Part shown: positions 8,873 through 17,168 of the stretch, in pieces
Layout of the letters: each line of letters opens with the position of its first letter
Numbering within the stretch: position 1 is the first letter of the stretch
Assembly (NCBI GenBank): GCA_016183865.1
Contig: JACPDT010000084.1
Span: 1-36,533, forward strand
Length of the DNA stretch: 36,533 nt
DNA from: Armatimonadota bacterium
GTDB taxonomy: Bacteria; Vulcanimicrobiota; JACPDT01
Direction of reading: 5' to 3'
Notes under the pieces: model-generated
Told to the model about the DNA's origin: nothing
The model's input: the letters and a program-made list of their open reading frames with translations, nothing else
Database searches by the model: none
Position numbers and translations under genes: made by a program

Positions 8873-9764
8873 TTTCAGCATCACCAGGGATCTGACCTTC
8901 AAGGAGACCCAGAAAGGCCTGTACTCCCCCACCTATGTGGAGAACCCCGGGAGGGACCCCGTTGGGCTCTTTTCCCACAGACACGTAGGTCGCTCCTTCG
9001 GCCAGGGGGGTCACCATCCTGAAATCGCTTCCTTCGAAGCCTCCTATCGGGCCGAATTCGTCCCCCACGATCAGAATTTGGGAGGGCCTGATGCCTTTTT
9101 CCGCCGCAAGAGTAGTCAGGAGATATTCCATGGAGTCGCTCTTGTCCGTAAGGCCGATTTCCACGTGCTTGACATCTGTGGTGATCTTCCCCGAAAGCCC
9201 CAACTTTCGGGATTTGTCCCCCACCATCCGGATGATCTGCGCGATTCCTTCACTCACGGAATGGTTGTGAAGGCGTTCGGAAACAGCGGAGAGGAGCTCG
9301 CCGATCCGCACCTTGGGCGGGTTCTCCCACTCCGGCAATGGGATCAGGTCCAGTTTTCTCCGGTTCAGGCGATCCGAAGCAATAGAAATTTCGAGGTGAT
9401 ATTTGGAAAGGAGCTCCTCTTTTATCTCTCCAGCGACTTGATCCAGGAGGGCGTTTTCCTCCGGAGTGGCTTCCCGTCTGAACAGGAGGGTTTCACGGCC
9501 CCTTTCATCGTATCCGTAACCCTCGGATCCCCGGTTCGCACAGACGGCGAGCCCCTTTCTGAGAGAGGGGGCGACCTTCGCTCCGAACTGGCGATGGATG
9601 TTTCCGAAATGGGTTCCTGTGACGACGGAAAGAAGTCTTCCCCCGGCGAGGAGCGGTTCCGCTCTGGAAAGAAGCTCGTCAACAGGGTCTTCTCTTCCTG
9701 AGACGGCTGTTCCGTCCCAGTCGAAAACCAGCAGGGAATAGGATTTCAGAAGGCGGGGATTCAT
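8841..9764 (-). CDS. HAD-superfamily phosphatase
   Basis: Motif I FDWDGTAVSG near the N-terminus (nucleophile and acid/base Asp), motif II LSVVTGTHFG, a conserved KSRKLGLSGK lysine region and motif IV LIVGDEFGPIGGFEGSDFRM identify a HAD hydrolase. The long cap between motifs II and III resembles type-C2B phosphatases (sucrose/trehalose-phosphate and phosphomannomutase-like) rather than beta-phosphoglucomutase. It may dephosphorylate a sugar phosphate made in this operon; that is inference from context. ATG at 9764 is preceded by GAGG at 6 nt; an upstream TTG at 9776 overlaps the previous stop. The 3' end overlaps the GH65 start region, which indicates coupled translation. Confidence 0.8.
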   Translation of the reverse strand: MNPRLLKSYSLLVFDWDGTAVSGREDPVDELLSRAEPLLAGGRLLSVVTGTHFGNIHRQFGAKVAPSLRKGLAVCANRGSEGYGYDERGRETLLFRREATPEENALLDQVAGEIKEELLSKYHLEISIASDRLNRRKLDLIPLPEWENPPKVRIGELLSAVSERLHNHSVSEGIAQIIRMVGDKSRKLGLSGKITTDVKHVEIGLTDKSDSMEYLLTTLAAEKGIRPSQILIVGDEFGPIGGFEGSDFRMVTPLAEGATYVSVGKEPNGVPPGVLHIGGGVQAFLGLLEGQIPGDAENEENEHRHEN

Positions 9765-9772
9765 GGGAAGCC

Positions 9773-10519
9773 TCAATCCAGCTTGAAGAAGGTCATTCGC
9801 TGTGCGAGCCTCTGGGCCAGTCTGGCCAGAGAAGTGGAGCTTTCGGCGATCTCGTCATTGACGCTTTTCTGCTCTTCCGTTGCGGCACTCACCTGTTCCA
9901 CCCCTGCGGCATTGGAATGGGTGATTTCGTGTACTTCGTGGATTTTTTCCACGATCTTGTCGTTTCCCGAGAGAAGCTCATGGGTAATGCTCTTCTCCAG
10001 TGCCACATTGCTTAGACATTCGTCCACAAGACTTACCAGCCTGAGACATTCCTCCTCTCCCAGCTTGCTCTTTTGCTCGATGAGGCCATCTCTCACCCTG
10101 CCGAAAAGATCTGTGGCGAACTCGACATTCTGGCCCACCATTGCGATGACTTCGGAGATCTCCTTCACGAAACTTACCGCCTCTTGCACAAGACGCAACT
10201 GCTTTTCAGCATTTCCGGAGAGGTCCATCATGGCGGTTACAATCTGTTCCGTGGAAAAGGCGCTCTGGATGCAGGATTCCGCCACAGCGCACGCGGACTG
10301 GTTGACCTGATTTACAAGCTCCCTCACCTCCTTCACAAGGCAAGCGAGAGTGATGCTCATCGTGCTCAAGGCCGTCGAGATGGATTGCATTTCCTTGATT
10401 TCACTGTCAGGGAGAGGGTGGGAAAAATTGCCTTCCGCGAGACTATCCAGGTATGCAGTAACTGCGACAAAGGAATCATTGAGACTCCTGGGATCAAATC
10501 CGTTCACCTGATCCGTCAC
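9773..10519 (-). CDS. Soluble MCP-like alpha-helical signalling protein
   Basis: A 248-residue protein with no signal peptide or membrane segment. Residues about 20-75 resemble a HAMP/linker helix pair (YLDSLAEGNFSHPLPDSEI). The rest is a long coiled coil with MCP-like heptads and a typical adaptation-end segment (VEQVSAATEEQKSVNDEIAE). The highly conserved receptor hairpin tip that binds CheA/CheW (with its LNAAIEAARAGE-type core) is not visible, so ordinary chemotaxis signalling is doubtful. The GTG start at 10519 has GAGGTG about 6 nt upstream. It lies between the permease and HAD genes, so it is co-transcribed with the sugar system. It could sense transport state, or be a shortened receptor relic. 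Confidence 0.65.
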   Translation of the reverse strand: MTDQVNGFDPRSLNDSFVAVTAYLDSLAEGNFSHPLPDSEIKEMQSISTALSTMSITLACLVKEVRELVNQVNQSACAVAESCIQSAFSTEQIVTAMMDLSGNAEKQLRLVQEAVSFVKEISEVIAMVGQNVEFATDLFGRVRDGLIEQKSKLGEEECLRLVSLVDECLSNVALEKSITHELLSGNDKIVEKIHEVHEITHSNAAGVEQVSAATEEQKSVNDEIAESSTSLARLAQRLAQRMTFFKLD

Positions 10520-10564
10520 CGCTCACCTCTCATTGTGGAGATTCGGCATCCTGTCTATCGGGAG

Positions 10565-11389
10565 TTATTTGAGACCGGTAGTCGCGATTCCTTTAATGAA
10601 ATACCTTTGAAAGAAAAGGAAGATCAGGATAATCGGTACACTGTTAAACATGGAGCCCGCCAGAACAAGGGCCCAGTCCGTGGCATATTCGCTCCGAAAG
10701 TAGTTGAGCCCCAGGGGAAGGGTGAAGTTCTCAGGCGTATTCAGGACGATCAGAGGCCACATGAAGCCGTTCCAGGAACCCTGGAAGCTGAAGATGGCCA
10801 GGGCGCCCAAAGCCGGCGTTGCCAGAGGCAGAATGATCCTCCAGAAAATAAGGAGACGGGAGCACCCGTCTATGTGGGCCGCTTCCTCCAGCTCCCTCGG
10901 AATCCCCTTGAAGAACTGGGTCATAAGGAAAATGCCGAAGGCCCCGGCTGCTCCGGGGACTATGACGGCATAGAAGGTATTTACCCAGCCCAGGGAGTTC
11001 GCAATGGCGTAATTGGAGATCATGGTAGCCTGGGCGGGTATCATCATGCTTCCAAGAGTGGCGAGAAAAAGGAGCTTTTTTCCCGGGAAGCTCAGGCGGG
11101 CAAAAGCGTACCCGGCCATGGAGCAGAAGAGAAGCTGGCAGATCACATGCACGATCGCAAGGAACACGCTGTTCACCAGCCATTTCGGAAAAAAGGGGGA
11201 AACCTGCCAGACTTTTGCGTAGTTGTCAAGGGTGAAAGGGCTGGGAATGAGATTCGGAGGCCACTCCAGAGCCTTTTCGGCGGGCTTCAGGGATGCGGAG
11301 ACGGAAACAAGAAAAGGCGCCATGGTAAGAAGAGCGATAGAGATCAGGACCAGATAGAGAAGGTATTTGAGGGCTTGATTTTTCTTCAT
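10565..11389 (-). CDS. Carbohydrate ABC transporter permease, MalG type
   Basis: About 274 residues with six predicted membrane helices. The cytoplasmic EAA loop is EEAAHIDGCSRLLIFWRIIL followed by PLATPALGALAIFSF, diagnostic of the CUT1 family inner permease. It would pair with the MalF-type subunit and an ATPase encoded elsewhere to import an oligosaccharide or glycoside. The ATG at 11389 overlaps the stop of the upstream permease by one base (TGATG), so the two are made in equal amounts. An in-frame TTG one codon earlier is an alternative start. Confidence 0.92.
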   Translation of the reverse strand: MKKNQALKYLLYLVLISIALLTMAPFLVSVSASLKPAEKALEWPPNLIPSPFTLDNYAKVWQVSPFFPKWLVNSVFLAIVHVICQLLFCSMAGYAFARLSFPGKKLLFLATLGSMMIPAQATMISNYAIANSLGWVNTFYAVIVPGAAGAFGIFLMTQFFKGIPRELEEAAHIDGCSRLLIFWRIILPLATPALGALAIFSFQGSWNGFMWPLIVLNTPENFTLPLGLNYFRSEYATDWALVLAGSMFNSVPIILIFLFFQRYFIKGIATTGLK

Positions 11390-12294
11390 CAATATTCGGG
11401 CTCCACATCCAGAAATTTTCTCGCAAGAGACGTGGCCGTAAATATGACGGCAAACAACAGAAAGGCTCCTGCACAGGCATACCCCATGGAAAAGTCACGA
11501 AAGGCATACGAATAGATCAGATAAACCACGGTCAGAGTGGATTTCAGAGGGCCTCCATTGGTCATGACATAGATCTGATCAAATACCTGAAAACACCCGA
11601 TCATGCCCATTACGACCACGAAAAAGATGGTGGGGCGCAAGAGGGGCAGCGTGATCTTCCAGAATACGCGGAAGGGATGGGCGCCGTCGATTCGGGCAGC
11701 CTCGTAAACAGTTTCCGGAATGCTTTGAAGCCCTGCGAGGAAAATCACCATAAAGGTCCCTGAAGTTGTCCATATATTTAGAGACATGATGGATTGGAGG
11801 GCGAATCGCTTATCCCTGAGCCAGTCGAGATCATCCGGAACCCAGCCGAGGAGCGGCGCTTCTTTCACTAGGGAAAGAACGTAGTTGATCATTCCCAATT
11901 TGCTGAACATCCACATGAAGATAAGAGAGATTACTACAGAGCAGGTGACGGACGGGAAATAGAATGCCGCCCTGAAGAAAGGTTTCCCTTTCAGCTTCTG
12001 ATCCAGGATCACCGCAATCAAGAGGGCAAGTGCGGTCTGAAGGCCGACCACCCATACAGTGTAAATACAGGTATTCTTGATGGCCATTCGAAAGTCAGGG
12101 TCCCAGAGGAGTGTTCGGTAGTTGCGGAGTCCCACATGGATCGGTGCGGAGAGGAGATCATAGGAGTGAAAGGAGAGATAGAAGGCATAGATTATGGAAA
12201 AGAAAGTGAAAACCACCAGCACCCCGAGATAAGGGGAAAGAAGAAGATAAGCCGTCAAAGCCTCTTCTAATCTTGCCTTGGAGAATTTCTTCAA
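11389..12294 (-). CDS. Carbohydrate ABC transporter permease, MalF type
   Basis: A 301-residue CUT1-family permease with N-terminal helix LTAYLLLSPYLGVLVVFTF and further helices. The EAA motif is VYEAARIDGAHPFRVFWKIT followed by LPLLRPTIFFVVVMG. The start is TTG at 12294, preceded by AAGGGAGA at about 5 nt. It follows the isomerase by 10 bp and overlaps the MalG-type gene. As in most CUT1 operons no ATPase is encoded with it; in other bacteria one MsiK-like ATPase serves several such systems. The substrate cannot be read from sequence, but the GH65 and debranching-like enzymes downstream favour an alpha-linked glucoside. Confidence 0.92.
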   Translation of the reverse strand: MKKFSKARLEEALTAYLLLSPYLGVLVVFTFFSIIYAFYLSFHSYDLLSAPIHVGLRNYRTLLWDPDFRMAIKNTCIYTVWVVGLQTALALLIAVILDQKLKGKPFFRAAFYFPSVTCSVVISLIFMWMFSKLGMINYVLSLVKEAPLLGWVPDDLDWLRDKRFALQSIMSLNIWTTSGTFMVIFLAGLQSIPETVYEAARIDGAHPFRVFWKITLPLLRPTIFFVVVMGMIGCFQVFDQIYVMTNGGPLKSTLTVVYLIYSYAFRDFSMGYACAGAFLLFAVIFTATSLARKFLDVEPEY

Positions 12295-12304
12295 GACTTC
12301 TCCC

Positions 12305-13195
12305 TTAAACGAGAAATTCAGCCAGATGCCTATGTCCCAGAAGCAGTCCTTTGCGCACCTTTTCGGGAGTCCCTTCCCAGACAGGATCTTCGTGCTCGAT
12401 GCTCAGAGCGCCGTCATAGCCCATCTCGTGCAATGCGGCGATAAAGCGGCGCCAGTCGGCCCCACCCAGACCCGGCAGCCGGTAGCGCCACCAGCCTTTC
12501 CCGTAAATTCCTACTCTCCCCAGGACATGGGGCAGGATCTCCGTATCCTTGGCATGGACGTGAAAGACCCTGCTCGCAAATCCCCTGAGGGCTGAAAGAT
12601 GGTCAATACCCTGCCAGAGCAAGTGGGATGGATCGAAATTCAAACCGAAATTCGGAGATGGCAGGATCTCAAACATCCTGTCCCATATTTCGGGAGAATA
12701 GGCCACATTGCTTCCACCGGGCCATTCATACATCATGGGACAATTCTCGATCATGAGCTTTACTTTGCGGTCTGAGGCGTAAGAGACAAGAGGTGGGAAT
12801 ACGGCCTTGAAGAGATCAAGGTTCTCGGCAACGTCCTTCCACGGATCGCGACCCACGAATGTCCCCACAAGGGGAACGCCCAGAAGATGGGCCGCATCAA
12901 TGACCCTCTTCAAATGGTGGTGTATCTTTGTCCGTGTCTCTTCATCGGGATGGAGGTTGTTGGGGTAGTAGGCCAGGGACGAGATCGAAAGACCCGATCC
13001 GTGGAAGAGGCCCTGTATGGCCTCCGCCCTTTCATCGGTGAGGGTATTCATGTCAATGTGGCAGGTCCCTCCATAGGCGCGATCCTTGCCGTTCCTGGGC
13101 CAGCACGCGACCTCCAGAGCTTGAAAACCGGCGAATGATTCGGAAAACAGGCTGTCAGAAATCCGAGCTTCATTTTTTCCTCCTTTAAGGTTCAT
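12305..13195 (-). CDS. Sugar phosphate isomerase/epimerase-like TIM barrel protein, N-terminus apparently frameshifted
   Basis: The body matches the xylose-isomerase-like/AP-endonuclease-2 superfamily. FQALEVACWP, the metal-ligand regions LMIENCPMMYEWPGG and NFGLNFDPSHLLWQG, the strand VFHVHAKDTE and YDGALSIEHEDP all fit. Such enzymes are common in CUT1 sugar operons. The expected first strand MKLGFLTACFP is present at 13173, behind a perfect AAAGGAGG at 5 nt, but in a different frame; the main frame only begins to match the family about 15 codons later. About ten expected residues are also missing there. The annotated frame can still start at 13195 (ATG overlapping the preceding TGA), but its first residues then translate the SD region. 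The gene may be inactivated or mis-sequenced. Confidence 0.75.
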   Translation of the reverse strand: MNLKGGKNEARISDSLFSESFAGFQALEVACWPRNGKDRAYGGTCHIDMNTLTDERAEAIQGLFHGSGLSISSLAYYPNNLHPDEETRTKIHHHLKRVIDAAHLLGVPLVGTFVGRDPWKDVAENLDLFKAVFPPLVSYASDRKVKLMIENCPMMYEWPGGSNVAYSPEIWDRMFEILPSPNFGLNFDPSHLLWQGIDHLSALRGFASRVFHVHAKDTEILPHVLGRVGIYGKGWWRYRLPGLGGADWRRFIAALHEMGYDGALSIEHEDPVWEGTPEKVRKGLLLGHRHLAEFLV

Positions 13196-14451
13196 GGCAA
13201 AAGCCAGCGGTTGATCTGGGATACGGCGTCATCCAGGGCTTGCTGAGGGCTCTTGACCGAAAGAAAAACCTCCTGGACAGCGGCGCCCATGATGTCATCC
13301 ATCTTCCGGCCCCCAGGGCCGAACTGATAGGGTTGTCCGTAAGAGGCGCCCGCCATGTGCGCCATGCTGGTCGGGTGCTCAAGGAAATAGGGATCCTTCT
13401 GCAAAGCGGATCGGGACGGCAGGGCCATGCCGGAGTGGAGGATTTTTTTCTGGATGTCGAGGCTTGTCAAATGCCGGATGAGGTCCCATGCATCCCTTGG
13501 ATGTTTCGATTTCTTGGGAATGACATAAGCCACCGTGAAGACCAGGTTGGCCCGATCCCCTTTCGGGCCCTTTGGGATCTCGCAGACCCCATAAGAAAGG
13601 GAAGGGAAGCTCTTTTTGACGTATAGCTCAAGCCAGGCGCCCTCAAGAACCATCGCGCTGTAACCTTTAGCGAAGGCGTCTCCGGGCCAGTTTCCTCCCA
13701 CCTCGGAAGGAAGACAGGCACTCTGATCCTTGAGCTTCAAGTCCCCGTAGAAGGTCAAAGCCTCGACCGCCTGAGAGCTGTTGAGGACACACGCGGTTCC
13801 TTCCGGATTCAGGATTCGCGCCCTGTTCTGAAGCGCGAAGGGAAGCCAGTGAGGAAGATCTTCGGCCAGAGAGAGCCCGTATCGGAGACGGCGGCGATCC
13901 CGCGTATCGGTCAGGCCCTTTGCCGTTTCTCGGAGTTGCTCCCAGCTCCATGTGCCGTTTGGATAGGGTATGCCTGCCTCGTCAAAGATTCTCTTGTTAT
14001 AATAGAGAGCATATGTATTGAAATCCTTGGGAATTCCGTATACAAGCCCATTCCAGGAAAAGGCCCTTTCCAGGGACGGGATGAACTCCGCCATCTCAGG
14101 TGACCCTTTCAAGAAAGGGTCCATGGGCAGGAGAACACCCTTTGCCATCAGGTATTGAGCAACCTTCGAATCCAGGTAAAACACGTCAGGCGCCGTGCCG
14201 CTGGCCAACTGGATCACGATTTTCGGAAAGTAGTCCCCCGTGATGGGCTCGTAGCGCACATCGAGGTTCGGATGTTTCTCCGCGAATTCCTTGATGCACT
14301 CCATGAGAAGCGTTTCTTCCGCAGGAGACGAAGTCCATCCCGATATGCGAAGAACCGTGTCTGAGGATCGGGCTCCCCCTGGCTTGCAGCCGATGGAGAA
14401 GAAGCTTAAGGAGAAGACAACGACCACCGCAAGGAAGAGACACAGGGGCAT
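13192..14451 (-). CDS. ABC transporter sugar-binding lipoprotein (family 1 extracellular solute-binding protein)
   Basis: About 419 residues. The N-terminus MPLCLFLAVVVVFSLSFF followed by SIGCKPGG is a lipoprotein signal with the lipobox Cys at about 21. The mature part has the family 1 (MalE-like) pattern: VLRISGWTSSPAEETLL, HPNLDVRYEPITGDYFPKI, GTAPDVFYLDS and LVYGIPKDFNTYALYYNKRI. It would capture the sugar outside the membrane and deliver it to the two permeases. ATG at 14451 directly precedes the signal peptide; the frame is open upstream to 14568, but that part translates a G-rich dispersed repeat and is unlikely to be protein. No good SD precedes 14451, so the true start is uncertain. 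It is the first gene of the long operon. Confidence 0.85.
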   Translation of the reverse strand: MPLCLFLAVVVVFSLSFFSIGCKPGGARSSDTVLRISGWTSSPAEETLLMECIKEFAEKHPNLDVRYEPITGDYFPKIVIQLASGTAPDVFYLDSKVAQYLMAKGVLLPMDPFLKGSPEMAEFIPSLERAFSWNGLVYGIPKDFNTYALYYNKRIFDEAGIPYPNGTWSWEQLRETAKGLTDTRDRRRLRYGLSLAEDLPHWLPFALQNRARILNPEGTACVLNSSQAVEALTFYGDLKLKDQSACLPSEVGGNWPGDAFAKGYSAMVLEGAWLELYVKKSFPSLSYGVCEIPKGPKGDRANLVFTVAYVIPKKSKHPRDAWDLIRHLTSLDIQKKILHSGMALPSRSALQKDPYFLEHPTSMAHMAGASYGQPYQFGPGGRKMDDIMGAAVQEVFLSVKSPQQALDDAVSQINRWLLP

Positions 14452-14514
14452 GGAGGTCAGGTGGGGGTGACTACTGAGTCCCTCCCCCTTGAGGGGGGAG
14501 GTCAGGTGGGGGTG
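14452..14514. repeat. G-rich duplicated element with internal hairpin
   Basis: GGAGGTCAGGTGGGGGTG occurs at 14452-14469 and again at 14497-14514. Between them lies a hairpin CCTCCCCC-TTGA-GGGGGGAGG (14481-14501). It sits immediately upstream of the solute-binding protein start and looks like an inserted intergenic repeat. It may have displaced the original SD. Confidence 0.65.
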
Positions 14515-14622
14515 GTTTGCCCCTGTCTTTGCGCCGTTTCCTTCGGGAACCACAAGCAGCCTCCCCACCCTCTGAATGTACTCGGGTCATTCGTCTGCAC
14601 ATCCGGAATTCCTGCAGGAATA

Positions 14623-14642
14623 TTCACCACAGAGGCACAGAG
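14623..14642. repeat. Dispersed 20-mer repeat, copy 2
   Basis: TTCACCACAGAGGCACAGAG, one mismatch from 6559-6578. It lies in the intergenic space between the sugar operon and the phospholipase-D-like gene. No gene is visible in 14515-14704. Confidence 0.7.
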
Positions 14643-14704
14643 AACACGGAGAATTCAGGGATCACAGGGCCGAGGTTGCCGGTTTGCGCGGGGTGACGCC
14701 TGCA

Positions 14705-15937
14705 CTACGCCGGTATCGTACCGCTGGGGATGTCTTCAAGGTAGGTGGGCGTATCTGCGGTCTTGGTCTTCCAATCCTTCTGGAAGACTTTCTCAAAGGA
14801 GCTGTTCACATCTTCTGCGAGGATTTCCACATTTGCTTCTCTGTTGGTCTTGAAGCCTGCATAAGACCAGTTTGCGCTTCCCACGATTGTCTTGTCCTCG
14901 TCAAAAACAGCCATTTTGGCGTGGAGCTTTTCTCCGGTCTCCGAATCGCACTCATACCATTTCACGGGGACTCCCGCTTCTTTCAGCTCATTGAAAGCCT
15001 TTTCGTTGATGGCATTGCCTTTGATTTTCAACGGATGGAGAATGACTCTTACATCCACCCCCCGTTCATGGGCGCTTTTCAGGGCTTCTATGGCGGGCCT
15101 GGACGACAGCACAAAAAGCTCCGCATGGATGGATTCCCTGGCATCGTCAATGGAGTGCAAAATCGCCTTCTGAATGGTTTGTTCCTTGGCTTCAAGGCTT
15201 GATGTGACCACATTTACCGTTGCATTCGCATCGGGATGAGCAGGGGTATGGCCGATATATGGAATCTCTCCTGACTGGCCCCCTGACTTGAGCCAATCTT
15301 CCCGGAAAATCCATTTCATTTTATCTACTGCCGGGCCTTCGACTTTTACGTCGAAATCGTGATTGAGAGGGGAGTGGTTGCCCCAGTTCATGCCCCCGAT
15401 GATCGCCTGGTCCCCATCCACAAGCAGCATTTTTACATGGCACAATTGTCCGTACTTGGCGCCCGGGGAGCCTGGTTCTTTTGCCGGATAGGTCAGAACT
15501 TTTACGCCGTTGTCCGAGAGCTTCTCGATGACTTCTTTTCTGGATTCCTCCCAATCCTCATTGGGCGGGTCCATGATGACCTGGACCTTGATCCCCTTTT
15601 TGGCTTCCTTGATCAAAAGGTCCACCACGTCCTTGTTCTGGAGATCGAACATCTCGATCTGAATCGTCTTCTTAGCGCCGGAGATGCTTTTCTTGACCTG
15701 GGTGAAGATGTCGTCACTGTCGTCCTTCGGCGTTACCCGTTCATCGAAAAGAGGGGTCACCTTGTTGCCCGGGAGATACCAGGGAGGCAACTCCTCCGCC
15801 TCTGCGTCAGAGCTGGGGACATAGGTCTCTGCCTCGCCATCGCGGTTTTCTTCTTTTGTCTTCCTGATTCCCTTCGGAGAAGGAAATATCCCAAAAGAAC
15901 CGCCTGGCGCGGGATTTCCTGTGATTTCGCTCGACAT
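14705..15937 (-). CDS. Phospholipase D-like protein with two HKD motifs
   Basis: About 410 residues. A disordered, acidic N-terminal 70 residues precede two PLD catalytic halves: H167-x-K169-x4-D174 in HVKMLLVDGDQAIIGGMNWG, and H339-x-K341-x4-D346 in HAKMAVFDEDKTIVGSANWS. Both active-site halves are intact, so an active phosphodiesterase or transphosphatidylase is expected. No Sec signal or membrane helix is seen; unlike cardiolipin synthases it lacks N-terminal helices, and unlike Nuc-type nucleases it has both halves in one chain. ATG at 15937 has GAGGAGG 5-7 nt upstream; an earlier ATG at 15982 has no good SD. It is monocistronic, with a promoter near 16015. The lipid or nucleic-acid substrate is unknown. 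Confidence 0.85.
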   Translation of the reverse strand: MSSEITGNPAPGGSFGIFPSPKGIRKTKEENRDGEAETYVPSSDAEAEELPPWYLPGNKVTPLFDERVTPKDDSDDIFTQVKKSISGAKKTIQIEMFDLQNKDVVDLLIKEAKKGIKVQVIMDPPNEDWEESRKEVIEKLSDNGVKVLTYPAKEPGSPGAKYGQLCHVKMLLVDGDQAIIGGMNWGNHSPLNHDFDVKVEGPAVDKMKWIFREDWLKSGGQSGEIPYIGHTPAHPDANATVNVVTSSLEAKEQTIQKAILHSIDDARESIHAELFVLSSRPAIEALKSAHERGVDVRVILHPLKIKGNAINEKAFNELKEAGVPVKWYECDSETGEKLHAKMAVFDEDKTIVGSANWSYAGFKTNREANVEILAEDVNSSFEKVFQKDWKTKTADTPTYLEDIPSGTIPA

Positions 15938-16014
15938 TGGCTCCTCCTCAACGATCGGGGTTCTGATCCCCGATTCGGCCATACTGATGACAAAATCTTC
16001 CTTAAATTATATAT

Positions 16015-16020
16015 ATTATA
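16015..16020 (-). promoter_or_regulatory. Putative -10 box (TATAAT) for the PLD-like gene
   Basis: A perfect TATAAT on the minus strand, 78 bp before the ATG at 15937. The -35 position holds only TGGCAA (weak). Just upstream, 16044-16063, two near-copies of TTAACATTTTG/TTAACATTTG lie in tandem and could be an activator or repressor site. Confidence 0.45.
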
Positions 16021-16179
16021 ACCCAGGAGGGACTCTTTTGCCATTAACATTTTGTTAACATTTGTTTCCGCGCCATCCATTGGGAGATCCCCTCGCAAGG
16101 AGGAAGGGAAGCCGTGGAGAAACAGGGATGGCACGACAAAATCGCAGGAACATTTGTGGTGAAAGTGAGGTAAGTAATC

Positions 16180-16857
16180 ATGAAATCAAGTTATGCTCCG
16201 CTTTCGGCTGGATTTGTCGCACTCGCTCTCTTTCTCGTGACGTTCACTCTCGCTCCACAAGCCGCACGAGCCTCAGAAGGGACCGGAACCCTTTACTACC
16301 TGGACGGCGGAAGAGGGGGGGGCGTGGTGCACCTTTATACAGGGAGCGGTCTTCTGCGCATTGCCTTCGTTTCGGGCAAATACAAGGAAATTGGATTCCG
16401 CGGGGCGGACGGTTACGCCTATGGCGCGATCTGGAAAGTCGGTTATCACAAGGCACAGGTCGGGCTGGTTCTGGACCGGGCGGTCTTTACGGGTCGTTTC
16501 GATTCAGCCGTGAGGCCCGCCGATCTGTTGGTCCGACGCCACTATGCGCTTCTGTCCAAAGGGTCTTATGAAAAGGCTTACAATCATTTGAGCTCTGCAT
16601 GGAAGCGAACCCAGTCTTACGACGCTTTTGTGAAGGGCTTTCAGGAAGTCAAGTTTGCGGACACCGCCCAGACCCCGCCTTCCTACGCCCTGAAAATCAT
16701 CGGACACAACCCCCGGGAAGTTCTGGTGCTCGTAGATGCGACCTGGTTCACCGAAGGCAGGGGCGGCTATTACCGCTTCACCGTGGTAAGAGAAAAGGGG
16801 TCCTGGGTCATTGACCGTTCGGACCCCATTACTCACGAGAAGTGGAGGGACTCCTGA
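16180..16857 (+). CDS. Secreted protein with NTF2-like C-terminal domain
   Basis: A 225-residue protein beginning with a clear signal peptide (hydrophobic GFVALALFLVTFTLA, probable cleavage after QAARA). Residues about 33-105 are Gly- and Tyr-rich beta structure. Residues about 110-220 look like an NTF2/SnoaL-type cone: a helical start (RHYALLSKGSYEKAYNHLS) and strands ending YYRFTVVREKGSWVIDR. Such domains often bind small ligands or serve as exported modules without known reaction. GAGGT lies about 8 nt before the ATG. It is convergent with the Pro-rich small gene, 2 bp between stops. The function is unknown. Confidence 0.7.
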   Translation: MKSSYAPLSAGFVALALFLVTFTLAPQAARASEGTGTLYYLDGGRGGGVVHLYTGSGLLRIAFVSGKYKEIGFRGADGYAYGAIWKVGYHKAQVGLVLDRAVFTGRFDSAVRPADLLVRRHYALLSKGSYEKAYNHLSSAWKRTQSYDAFVKGFQEVKFADTAQTPPSYALKIIGHNPREVLVLVDATWFTEGRGGYYRFTVVREKGSWVIDRSDPITHEKWRDS

Positions 16858-16859
16858 CG

Positions 16860-17168
16860 CTAAGGTCCCACAATCTCTCCAAGGAGAAGCTCCTGGGACG
16901 GATTGTTCTGCAGTAGCTTGGCGATGCCGGAGAGCTTCACCTTGTCTTGAGGCTCCGCATTCGCATTTTGCTGGGGAACAAGACCGTGAACAAAATCGGG
17001 ATGGGTTGGGCTCAATGGTGGGGGAGCAGTTGAAGGGTTCGGGCCCGCTCCGGTTGCGGGACCCGTGCTGGAAGTCCCGCCCGCGTTCGGAGGCGGGTCC
17101 TGGGGGAAAGGCGGCGAGCCGCCACCCAAAGTGATGGGCTTGATGACCTGATCCAACAGTCCTGCCAT
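16860..17168 (-). CDS. Small Pro/Gly-rich protein with FlgM-like C-terminal motif
   Basis: A 102-residue protein. Residues 15-60 are a low-complexity Pro/Gly/Thr-rich linker. The C-terminal part contains DKVKLSGIAKLLQ (75-87), which resembles the D-x-[VI]-x-[LI]-S-x-x-A-K motif of FlgM-type anti-sigma factors and other flagellar-secreted proteins. No Sec signal is present. A strong SD GAGAGGAGG lies 8 nt before the ATG, which supports translation despite low complexity. The gene is alone and convergent with the NTF2-like gene. It may be an exported or regulatory peptide; I do not recognise an orthologue. Confidence 0.6.
   Translation of the reverse strand: MAGLLDQVIKPITLGGGSPPFPQDPPPNAGGTSSTGPATGAGPNPSTAPPPLSPTHPDFVHGLVPQQNANAEPQDKVKLSGIAKLLQNNPSQELLLGEIVGP

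Noticed and set aside
10073-11515. 480-codon open frame on the plus strand
   Set aside because: Antisense to the MCP-like and MalF/MalG-type genes, which have unambiguous motifs.
14452-14568. N-terminal extension of the solute-binding protein to 14568
   Set aside because: The extra residues translate a duplicated G-rich repeat, and the signal peptide begins at 14451.
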